55,331 nt of DNA from contig JAAETI010000199.1 of assembly GCA_024228555.1 (NCBI GenBank), positions 1-55,331 of the forward strand, in the 5' to 3' direction. The position numbers and the translations under genes were made by a program. Shown piece after piece: positions 18,466 to 25,636 of this stretch (position 1 is the stretch's first letter; each line of letters begins with the position of its first letter). The notes beneath the pieces were generated by a model. The model was given only the letters and a program-made list of their open reading frames with translations, searched no databases and was not told where the DNA came from. This DNA is from a bacterium (GTDB lineage Bacteria > Actinomycetota > Acidimicrobiia > Spongiisociales > UBA5794).

Positions 18466-19314
18466 CTATCTGAGCTCGGCGTACAGGTCGAATCGCATAT
18501 TCCCGGGCTGGGTCGGCTCGAGGACTTCTTCGAACCATCTATGGGACGGGTGAATCTCGAGATCGTTGCGCTTCACCATCTCGTCGAGCCGGTTCCAGCC
18601 TTCGGTGATCCAAGAGCCCGAGGGGTCATCCTCAAAGGACCCCTCGATGCCGGTCACCACGAACGTCCCAGCTTCGATTGAGGCCACCTGCGTATCGTCG
18701 TCGAACGGCAGCACTTGCTCCGGCACAGTCACCATCACTCGATACCCGTAGTTGTCCGGTTCGTGAGCCAGCCGACCATCTGCATCGATGTTGTGGCCGA
18801 AGACCCGATGCGATCCGGCGGCTTCAGGGTGACGCTCCACCCAGGCCTCCATTTCTCGAGTTGCCGAATCCTCGGGCTCGGGCTTGAAGCCATCGAAATA
18901 CACCACGGTCATCTTCGGCAGGGATTTCGTCAGAACACCCATCATTACTTCTCCTACTAGATCAACTTCGCCTACTCGCCGCGCCAAGGGGCCCTCGGCG
19001 CGATACTGACTCGGCGTCATGCCGAACTCCTTCTTGAACGCCCGGCTAAAGGCCTCATGGCTGTCGTAGCCCGACCTAAGTGCGATGGCCAAGATCGACG
19101 TACCGCTCACCGCCAGATCGTCCATCGCAATAGACAAGCGACGTCGTCTCACATACTCGCCAAAGCGGTATCCGGTAAGCGCTGGAAAGTAGCGATGGAA
19201 AGTGCGCAGCGACATACCCGCAGACCGCGCTGCCTCCCTCGCTGTAACACCCTCCGTGAGATTCGCCTCAGTCAGATCGATCGCGTCTTGGACCTGTTCG
19301 TAAATGGTCAGCAT
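18466..19314 (-). CDS. AraC-family regulator with C-terminal GyrI-like effector domain
   Basis: A 282-residue protein with two helix-turn-helix motifs at the N-terminus (GVTAREAARSAGMSLRTFHR and SILAIALRSGYDSHEAFSRA, then EFGMTPSQYRA) and a GyrI-like domain from about residue 130. This is the Rob/SoxS-like order fused to a drug-binding module, so it probably senses a hydrophobic compound. It is divergent from a cation transporter-like gene starting 117 nt away, which is a possible target. Confidence 0.88.
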   Translation of the reverse strand: MLTIYEQVQDAIDLTEANLTEGVTAREAARSAGMSLRTFHRYFPALTGYRFGEYVRRRRLSIAMDDLAVSGTSILAIALRSGYDSHEAFSRAFKKEFGMTPSQYRAEGPLARRVGEVDLVGEVMMGVLTKSLPKMTVVYFDGFKPEPEDSATREMEAWVERHPEAAGSHRVFGHNIDADGRLAHEPDNYGYRVMVTVPEQVLPFDDDTQVASIEAGTFVVTGIEGSFEDDPSGSWITEGWNRLDEMVKRNDLEIHPSHRWFEEVLEPTQPGNMRFDLYAELR

Positions 19315-19430
19315 GTGAGGATTCTACGAAAGCAAAGCCTCCACTTCTTGATCGAAAGTGCAAACCGTGCGCCACTGTTCTATGCGACACAGCGCACATG
19401 AGCGACGAGCGAACCGCGTAGGATGGCGAG

Positions 19431-20069
19431 ATGGCAGATAGCTTGATAGTCCTTGATCGCACCGCCGCGCTCCGGCGGGCAAAGGTGCTCAATCGACTCA
19501 CGATCGGGTGGAACCTAGTTGAAGGCATTGTGGCCGTGTGGGCCGGGTGGCTGGCGGGCTCAGTGAGCCTCATTGGATTTGGCCTCGACTCGGGAATCGA
19601 AGTGTCGGCGGCGCTGATCCTGGCCTGGCGACTGGCCAAGGATCGGGCGGGAGAATGTAGCCAAGAGGCGGATCGGCGAGCGCAGCGCTTGGTGGCGATC
19701 AGCTTTGGTGTTTTGGCCGCATATGTCAGCTACGAAGCAGTAGCTGATCTTGTCGCCGGGAACCAGCCCGACGTCAGCATTGTCGGCATAGTGCTGGCAG
19801 CTCTGTCACTGGCGGTGATGCCGGTGCTCGCTCGGGCCAAAGCACGGCTGGCACCGGTGCTGGGATCGCGGGCAGCACAAGCAGAGGCGTCCCAGACCGA
19901 CGTATGTGCCTGGCTTTCGGCCGCCGTGCTCATCGGGTTGGGCGCAAACGCAGCTTTCGGATGGTGGTGGGCAGATCCACTGGCCGCACTCGTCATCGCC
20001 GGCATCGCCGCCTGGATGGCCACGGTGACATGGAAAGCGGACTCACTCGAGGACACCTGCTGCGGCTGA
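19431..20069 (+). CDS. Cation efflux (CDF)-like transporter, short form
   Basis: A 212-residue membrane protein with about six helices. The GFGLDSGIEVSAALIL segment corresponds to the second-helix metal site of cation diffusion facilitators (usually HxxxD, here with Asp and Glu). AEASQTDVCAWLSAAVL corresponds to the fifth-helix site. The usual C-terminal cytoplasmic domain is absent; the protein ends DTCCG, a possible metal-binding tail. Zn, Co or Fe export is plausible from family only. It is divergent from the AraC-GyrI gene and convergent with the amidohydrolase gene, 8 nt apart. Confidence 0.78.
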   Translation: MADSLIVLDRTAALRRAKVLNRLTIGWNLVEGIVAVWAGWLAGSVSLIGFGLDSGIEVSAALILAWRLAKDRAGECSQEADRRAQRLVAISFGVLAAYVSYEAVADLVAGNQPDVSIVGIVLAALSLAVMPVLARAKARLAPVLGSRAAQAEASQTDVCAWLSAAVLIGLGANAAFGWWWADPLAALVIAGIAAWMATVTWKADSLEDTCCG

Positions 20070-20077
20070 CCGTTGTC

Positions 20078-21313
20078 CTAATCCGGAACGATGGCCTGTG
20101 CTTTCACAGCTTCACGATCGACCAGATTCCCATGGCTGATCACGGCACGGGGCGCCGCATGAAAGCGCAACGCCTCGGCGAGGCTCTCACCCTCGACCAC
20201 AACCAGGTTGGCGGGATTCCCCACCTCGAGGCGGTGACCTTCGAGACCGATCGCTGCTGCCGGGTTGACCGTCACCATGTCGTAGATGAACTCCAGCTGC
20301 GGCTCCGCCATCAGCCAGAGCAGGTGGGCACCCAAGAACGCCACTTCAAGCATGTTGTTTCGGCCAAAGGCGTAATACGCATCGGAAATGTCGTCTTGGC
20401 CGAGGCTCACGTTCACGCCCGCTGCAGCCAGTTCGGTAACTCTTGCATGGAGTGGCCCGGTGTGCGGATCAGAGACGACCGCAACGCCCGCCTCCAAGAG
20501 GAGTGCCGCAAGCCTCTCGAAGTACGGATCCGGGTAGAGCTGCATGGCACGGGCATGGTGCGCCAGCGCACGACCCTTCCATCCAACACGGAGCGCCTCA
20601 GTTGCCATCATCTCGAGCGTTCGCAGCCCTGGATCGCCTGCATCGTCAAGCAGCATCGAAACCGGCGCATCGTTGGCAACGGCAATCTCGAACACAACCC
20701 GGACGTGCTCGGCCATGTCGGCCTCGGTGAACTCGATCCAAGGAATCCCACCAACAACATCGGCCCCCAACTCCATCGAACGCCTGAGAAGATCTTCGGT
20801 CCCCGGCTCGCGCACAATCCCATCCTGCGCAAACGCAACCACTTGAACATCGACAACCCCGGCGAACTCCTCACGAAGGGCCACCAGCACCTCGACGCCA
20901 CGGGTGCCCGCCTTCGAATCAACATCAGCCAGCGCCCTGATATGAGTGTTGCCGTAGTAGGCGGCCATTGCCAACGCCCGCCGTCCAGCAGCCAGCATGA
21001 CATCCGGGTCCTGGGTGTCTTTGACCGCGGCCGCGGTTTCGATGGCCGCCATCGCCTTACCCATCCCGCTGCCGTGATAGTCGCCCAATGCGGCATCTCC
21101 GAGTTGGCGAAGCGTGAACACCTTGTCCAGGTGCAGATGTGTGTTCACAAACGACTCGGTAACCAGATTGCCCGCGGCGTCAATGACAGTGTCACCCTCT
21201 GCAGCCCCGCCGGCGGGCACGACGGCGGCAACCACCCCGTCACGGACCGTGATGTCGACCAGGGATTGGCGCCCCCGCAACCCGGCGGAACGAACGATCA
21301 ACGACTCACTCAT
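20078..21313 (-). CDS. Amidohydrolase of the cytosine deaminase / AtzC-like branch
   Basis: A 411-residue TIM-barrel metal-dependent hydrolase. The first metal motif is THLHLDK (H59, H61), GGIPWIEF follows near residue 190, the later His pair is AHHARAM (H252-H253), and the catalytic Asp lies in SLGQDDISD near residue 308. In cytosine deaminase a metal/catalytic HCDE motif precedes these; here the aligned segment is MLLDDAGD, so His becomes Leu221 and Glu becomes Asp224. The enzyme therefore belongs to a divergent subgroup with an altered metal centre. It presumably removes an amine from a cyclic substrate, which cannot be named. Confidence 0.8.
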   Translation of the reverse strand: MSESLIVRSAGLRGRQSLVDITVRDGVVAAVVPAGGAAEGDTVIDAAGNLVTESFVNTHLHLDKVFTLRQLGDAALGDYHGSGMGKAMAAIETAAAVKDTQDPDVMLAAGRRALAMAAYYGNTHIRALADVDSKAGTRGVEVLVALREEFAGVVDVQVVAFAQDGIVREPGTEDLLRRSMELGADVVGGIPWIEFTEADMAEHVRVVFEIAVANDAPVSMLLDDAGDPGLRTLEMMATEALRVGWKGRALAHHARAMQLYPDPYFERLAALLLEAGVAVVSDPHTGPLHARVTELAAAGVNVSLGQDDISDAYYAFGRNNMLEVAFLGAHLLWLMAEPQLEFIYDMVTVNPAAAIGLEGHRLEVGNPANLVVVEGESLAEALRFHAAPRAVISHGNLVDREAVKAQAIVPD

Positions 21314-21443
21314 GTTGGCTCCTATACCGTCGGATGGCTCGATGATACGTCCTGGGAATCCCGCGCCGTCGTGACCTTTGGCACTAGAACCCCAAATGGG
21401 GGCGGCGGATCATGGTTGCATAATCCGTGAGAGGAGAACTGGC

Positions 21444-21680
21444 ATGCCCGAGACAGTCTCGATGTCCATTGAGCTCGACGAAACCGCCAAAGGGGTCAAT
21501 GCGACCGGAAGGTTTGAGCTCTCCGGCAAGACCTACCGAGCGAGTGCCCATGCCCCAGAGAACCACCGCGACCACAGAATCGCCCACGACCTTGCCGTCG
21601 CCAGAGTGATGCGGAACCTGGAGCTCGAGCTCATGGAGTGGATCCACGAGCATATCGATCGCTACATCGCCGACGAGTAG
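21444..21680 (+). CDS. Small dsRBD-fold-like protein, DUF1876 type
   Basis: A 78-residue protein started at ATG 21444, with GAGGAG eight nt upstream at 21431-21436. The pattern is two or three strands (VSMSIELDETAKGVNATGRF) followed by an NHRDHRIAHDLAVARVMRNL helix, which resembles the DUF1876 family of actinobacteria (small alpha/beta proteins of unknown function). The assignment is by overall pattern and is moderate. It converges on the GNAT gene, with the two stop codons adjacent. Confidence 0.65.
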   Translation: MPETVSMSIELDETAKGVNATGRFELSGKTYRASAHAPENHRDHRIAHDLAVARVMRNLELELMEWIHEHIDRYIADE

Positions 21681-22199
21681 TCAGCTCAGCTCCAACACGT
21701 AACCGATCTCGTCGACACCGCTACCCGGCCAATCGCTGCGAATCCATGGCTGGACTACCCAACCGCGACGCTCGTACATCCTCCGTGCCCAGGTGTTGTC
21801 CACCAGGACCCAGAGCCGCGCCTTTCGATAGCCCTCTTTGTGAAATGTATCGATCACACGGTCGTACAGCAGTGATCCGATGCCACGGCCAAACCAATCC
21901 GGGACCACATACAGCTTCAGCAGGATGCAGTCGGTTCCTTTGTCGACGTCGTCATCGGGTCCGAACGCAACGGCAGCGACAAACTCGCCGTCTACGGATG
22001 CCGCAAGAACGGATCGATTCGCTTCGGCGATTAGGTCTCCCCACTCGCCCTCCAACTCCTCCTGGGTGGGTTTTGGCAGCGAAGCAGGAAAGATGCCCGC
22101 AAATGCGGATAGAGCGCTGCGAAGTTGCACACTGGCCACATCCGGAATCTCAGCGACCGTCACGGTCCGAATCCGAATCTCAGGCTCGCCGCTGGTCAC
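21681..22199 (-). CDS. GNAT-family N-acetyltransferase
   Basis: A 172-residue GCN5-related acetyltransferase. The acetyl-CoA loop is VVPDWFGRGIGSLLYDR, preceded by strand LLKLYVV, and the C-terminal NTWARRMYERRGW segment is typical. The substrate is unknown; the acceptor may be a protein N-terminus, polyamine or antibiotic. The GTG start at 22199 overlaps the stop of the upstream peptidoglycan-binding frame as GTGA. The same frame stays open upstream to about 22310 and encodes a plausible Lys/Asp-rich linker, so the start may be further upstream or the two genes may once have been one. Confidence 0.82.
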   Translation of the reverse strand: MTSGEPEIRIRTVTVAEIPDVASVQLRSALSAFAGIFPASLPKPTQEELEGEWGDLIAEANRSVLAASVDGEFVAAVAFGPDDDVDKGTDCILLKLYVVPDWFGRGIGSLLYDRVIDTFHKEGYRKARLWVLVDNTWARRMYERRGWVVQPWIRSDWPGSGVDEIGYVLELS

Positions 22200-22477
22200 G
22201 TCGACCTGGAGCGGCGAGGCATCGTCACCCTTGACCTTGTCCTTGCCGGCGGCGGTCGATCGGGACAGCGCATCAGCCTGAGTCTTGCCGGCATCTCGAG
22301 GGTTTGGGGGCTACAAATGCCATCAGCGGCGATTCCCGCCTTCTCCTGAAACGCTTCCAGCGCAGCGTTGGTCTCGAGGCCGAAGACGCCATCGGCGCCA
22401 CCCGGATCGAAACCCACCGCGGCAAGACGCCTCTTCAACTTTGCTACCTCGTCACCACTCGAGCCAGTTTTGAACAT
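22196..22477 (-). CDS. Short peptidoglycan-binding domain protein (PG_binding_1), possibly frameshifted at its 3' end
   Basis: A 93-residue frame whose first 60 residues form a peptidoglycan-binding domain (SSGDEVAKLKRRLAAVGFDP, GVFGLETNAALEAFQEKAG, then DGICSPQTLE). No signal peptide is visible. After residue 61 the sequence turns abruptly Arg/Pro-rich (MPARLRLMRCPDRPPPARTR), as expected of out-of-frame reading. The overlapping frame instead reads NPRDAGKTQADALSRSTAAG and runs on into the GNAT domain. I infer either a sequencing or evolutionary frameshift that separated a PG-binding/GNAT fusion, or two coupled genes. Confidence 0.6.
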   Translation of the reverse strand: MFKTGSSGDEVAKLKRRLAAVGFDPGGADGVFGLETNAALEAFQEKAGIAADGICSPQTLEMPARLRLMRCPDRPPPARTRSRVTMPRRSRST

Positions 22478-22549
22478 GATGTTGTCCTTCCCTCCGCGCT
22501 CGCAATTGGATCGTAGCCGCGCAAAATCTGGGTCCGTTATGGTGCTGTC

Positions 22550-23260
22550 ATGAAGCGACTCTCCCTCCTCCTGCTGGTACCGCTGACCCTCGCCACCGCC
22601 TGCGGTAACAGTGAGGAACCGGCATCTACCCTGCCCCCCGACGCCGCAGTGGTATTGGAAGCCAGCGCCCAGGCAATGGGCTCCGTGGAGTCGGTGCGCT
22701 TCCTGATCGAGCGCAGCGGGGCGCCGGTCTACATCGACAACCTCGACACCTTGAACTTCGCCCTAGCTGAGGGCCAGTTCGCTGCACCGTCGTCGGCGAA
22801 TGCGGTCGTGACGCTTGCAGTCGGCAACATCAACGCCCAGATAGGTGCCATCGCCATCGACGGCCAAACCTGGCTGACCAACCCCATAACGGGGGAATGG
22901 GACGAAGCCCCTTCCGGCTACGACTTTGACCCGGCGACGCTGTTCGATCCGGAACTCGGGTGGCGTCCGCTACTCGCCGATGGACTCAGCGGTGTTGAGT
23001 GGATTGGAGAGGAGACCAGGAATTCAGAACCCCGCTATCACATACGTGCCGTCGCCGATGAGGACCGCGTCGCCCTGATCCTTGCCGGGCTCATCAGGAA
23101 GCAACCGGTCGACCTCGACGTGTGGATCGATCCAGCAAGTGGCTACGTTCGCGAGGCAGAACTCTCCACGGTGTACGAGGGTCAAACTAGTGACTGGTAC
23201 ATAGAGTTCTCCGAATTCGATGTCCCGATCGAGATCGAACCGCCCGACATCGAGAGTTGA
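22550..23260 (+). CDS. LprG/LppX-like lipoprotein
   Basis: A 236-residue lipoprotein with lipobox LATAC (Cys18). The body fits the LppX/LprAFG family: a half-barrel with a hydrophobic cavity, starting VVLEASAQAMGSVESVRFLIE and including TWLTNPITGEWDE and the C-terminal DVWIDPASGYVREAEL. In mycobacteria LprG carries triacylated lipids and is encoded just before the Rv1410c/P55 MFS transporter. The same arrangement occurs here, with a 7-nt gap, so a shared lipid export role is a reasonable inference. Confidence 0.82.
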   Translation: MKRLSLLLLVPLTLATACGNSEEPASTLPPDAAVVLEASAQAMGSVESVRFLIERSGAPVYIDNLDTLNFALAEGQFAAPSSANAVVTLAVGNINAQIGAIAIDGQTWLTNPITGEWDEAPSGYDFDPATLFDPELGWRPLLADGLSGVEWIGEETRNSEPRYHIRAVADEDRVALILAGLIRKQPVDLDVWIDPASGYVREAELSTVYEGQTSDWYIEFSEFDVPIEIEPPDIES

Positions 23261-23267
23261 TACCGAA

Positions 23268-25472
23268 ATGAAGCGACGCGAGGCATCACCACGTGCCGTT
23301 CTGATCGTTGTCGCGTTCGGCATCTTCATAGCCGCCGATGATCTGACCGTGGTCACGACCATGTTGCGCCCGATCATCAACGATCTCGGGATCGTTCTCC
23401 CCGACGGTATCGACGATGCGGCTTGGATCGTCAACGCCTACCTCATCGCCTATGTCGCAGTCATGCCGTTCATGGGACGCCTCAGCGATGTCCTCGGGCG
23501 CCGCCGTGTCTACATCGCCGCGATGACTCTCTTTCTCGCAGGCTCGATCATCATCCCGATGACAAGCAGCCTGGGCCCATTCCTGTTCGGACGGGTGCTG
23601 ACGGCAATGGGTGGCGGGGCACTGGTCCCAATTGGTATGGCGGCGGTCAGCGACGCTTATGCGGAAAGGAAGAGGGCGCGCGCACTCGGCGTGTTGGCCG
23701 CGATCGACACGCTGGGCTGGGTATGGGGACCCCTCTATGGAGCGATGATCGTCCGCTTCCTCACCTGGAGATGGCAGTTCCACTTCAACATCCCGCTCGC
23801 CATTATCGGAATCGTCGCGGCCTGGTATGTCCTCGAAGATGCAACAGCCGACCAGCGCAAAGCCAGAATCGACTGGACCGGAGCCGCGCTGCTGACAACG
23901 GCCCTGGTGAGCCTCAATCTCGCACTGCTCGGCAGCGCCGAAATCCAGAGCGTGACCGGTCTCGATGAGCTGACCGGCCGATCCGGGTCTGGACTGGTCT
24001 GGCTATATCCAGTCGCGTTGGTGGCTGGAGTTGGGTTTGTGTTCTGGCAGCGCCGTGTCGATCACCCGCTGATCGACCCCGCTCTGTTCCGAGGACGCAA
24101 TCTGGTGGCCGCCGTTGCAGTGAACTTCTTCGTTGGGGCGACTCTGGTGATCGCCATGGTCAACGTTCCGCTGATCATCAACGTCGTGGAGTTGAACCTG
24201 GAACGGGCCGCCGTAACCACAGGGTGGGTGCTCAGCTCGCTGACGGCGTTCATGTCTCTCGCCTCATACGTCGGGGGGCGGATAACCGAAAGCCGGTGGT
24301 ACCGGCCTCCCGTTCTGATCGGCCTAGCTCTGTCCGCGATTGCATTCTTCATGATGGGCTACGGCTGGGAAGTGAGTACCAGCTATTCGACCATCGCCAT
24401 CTTTCTGGCAATCCTCGGCACCGGCTTTGGCCTGACCATGGCACCGACTACGGCTGCGGTGGTTGATGCTGCGCCTGCGGACAGGCGCGGCACGGCAGCC
24501 AGTCTCGTCATGGTTGTTCGCCTGATTGGCCTCTCGGTTGGCTTGTCCAGCCTCACCGCCTGGGGGTTGCACCGTTTCAATCAACTCCGAACCGAAATTG
24601 ACCTGCCCGCCATTACCGATCCTGACTACGCCAAGGCAGCCACGGCCGCATCCGCCGAGCTGACTACGGCTGCAATGACCGAAACCTTCGTCGCCGCGGG
24701 CGTTCTGATCATCGTCGCTTTCCTCATTGCAACGATGATGAAACGAACTTCCGCCAAGCCCGAACCCGAAACCGACCCGGCAGCCCAGGGGGTGCCCATG
24801 AATCAGTTCATAAGCCGCAACATGACACCCATCGTGCTCGGCACAGCTGCGTTGCTGGTTGCGCTAGCCGCGGCCACCTTCTTCATGGCAAGCAGGGTCA
24901 GCAGCCTGTCCGATGATCTCGAGGCCGCTCAGAGCCAACAAGCCGAGCTCGAAGCCAACATCGCACGGGTCGAGGGCGGTGCGGCACTCTATGCATCGCA
25001 GGTGACTGCATTCCAGGAGCAACTGGGTGGGCTTGGCCCAACCATTGACTCGGCACTCGGAGAAGCGGTAACCGGAATCGATGAATTCCGCACCTCCACC
25101 ATCCGGTTCGATGTCAGCATCAACGAGGTTGTCCCCATCAATGCTGATGTCGTGCTCGACAGAACCGTCCAGGTGCCTATCAAGACGACGATCCCAATTG
25201 ATGAGTCATTCGATACGACCATCACGATCAATGGTCCCTTTGGCATCGATATCCCCTTGGATATCACCGTCCCCATCCAGCTGGATCTACCGATCGACCT
25301 GGACGTTGCGATCCCGATCAACGAAACCATCCCCGTCAACACTGAAGTACCCGTGAACCTGGACGTACCGATCGTGATCGATATCGCGGAGACCGACCTC
25401 GCTGCTCTTGCAGATGCGCTTGCTCAGGGTCTGGAGTCCTTTCGCGAAATGGCGTCGCAGCTCGGCGGCTAG
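23268..25472 (+). CDS. P55-like 14-helix MFS exporter fused to a coiled-coil/beta-repeat C-terminal domain
   Basis: A 734-residue protein from the ATG at 23268. Residues of about 10-500 are an MFS exporter (LRPIINDLGIVLPD near residue 40, then AYVAVMPFMGRLSDVLGRRR) similar in order to mycobacterial P55, which works with LprG. From about residue 511 a second module begins: MNQFISRNMTPIVLGTAALL (helix), a coiled coil (SLSDDLEAAQSQQAELEANI), and a beta-rich run of VPI/IPI repeats to about residue 705. An internal ATG at 24798, with AGGGGGT five nt upstream, suggests this module was or still is a separate translation unit. No stop lies between the parts. Confidence 0.85.
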   Translation: MKRREASPRAVLIVVAFGIFIAADDLTVVTTMLRPIINDLGIVLPDGIDDAAWIVNAYLIAYVAVMPFMGRLSDVLGRRRVYIAAMTLFLAGSIIIPMTSSLGPFLFGRVLTAMGGGALVPIGMAAVSDAYAERKRARALGVLAAIDTLGWVWGPLYGAMIVRFLTWRWQFHFNIPLAIIGIVAAWYVLEDATADQRKARIDWTGAALLTTALVSLNLALLGSAEIQSVTGLDELTGRSGSGLVWLYPVALVAGVGFVFWQRRVDHPLIDPALFRGRNLVAAVAVNFFVGATLVIAMVNVPLIINVVELNLERAAVTTGWVLSSLTAFMSLASYVGGRITESRWYRPPVLIGLALSAIAFFMMGYGWEVSTSYSTIAIFLAILGTGFGLTMAPTTAAVVDAAPADRRGTAASLVMVVRLIGLSVGLSSLTAWGLHRFNQLRTEIDLPAITDPDYAKAATAASAELTTAAMTETFVAAGVLIIVAFLIATMMKRTSAKPEPETDPAAQGVPMNQFISRNMTPIVLGTAALLVALAAATFFMASRVSSLSDDLEAAQSQQAELEANIARVEGGAALYASQVTAFQEQLGGLGPTIDSALGEAVTGIDEFRTSTIRFDVSINEVVPINADVVLDRTVQVPIKTTIPIDESFDTTITINGPFGIDIPLDITVPIQLDLPIDLDVAIPINETIPVNTEVPVNLDVPIVIDIAETDLAALADALAQGLESFREMASQLGG

Positions 25473-25479
25473 GGCTGGC

Positions 25480-25613
25480 AAGCCGACAAGATCGAGCAGC
25501 TTGGGGAGAATCTCCTCTGCGGACGTTGCCCCAGACTCGGCACCGAGAAACTTGGCACGCTCATCGCCCTTGATAGCGGAGCCGCCAAGGAAGATCGGCA
25601 CATCAACTGGCAT
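25480..25613 (-). pseudogene. Possible remnant of a B12-binding domain protein (C-terminal fragment)
   Basis: In the gap between the MFS stop and the surface-protein stop, the minus strand reads DVPIFLGGSAIKGDERAKFL followed by GAESGATSAEEILPKLLDL. The first part resembles the last strand and helix (GGxxV...A..LGA) of cobalamin-binding modules in MerR-B12 or methyltransferase corrinoid proteins. Nothing upstream completes the domain, and the frame then runs into the MFS gene. I read it as a decayed fragment; chance similarity is possible. Confidence 0.3.
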
Positions 25614-25636
25614 CGACGTGCACCAAGTGGGGTTCG

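Noticed and set aside
19904-21430. A 508-codon open frame on the plus strand across the amidohydrolase gene
   Set aside because: It is antisense to a gene with a clear family, is rich in Arg/His/Pro without any domain, and ends beyond the real gene's start. It is a GC-driven shadow.
25105-25400. Repetitive DNA resembling short tandem repeats or a CRISPR-like array
   Set aside because: The periodicity follows codons for VPI/IPI and D/N residues in the MFS C-terminal extension. It is a protein-level beta repeat, with no constant repeat/spacer lengths.
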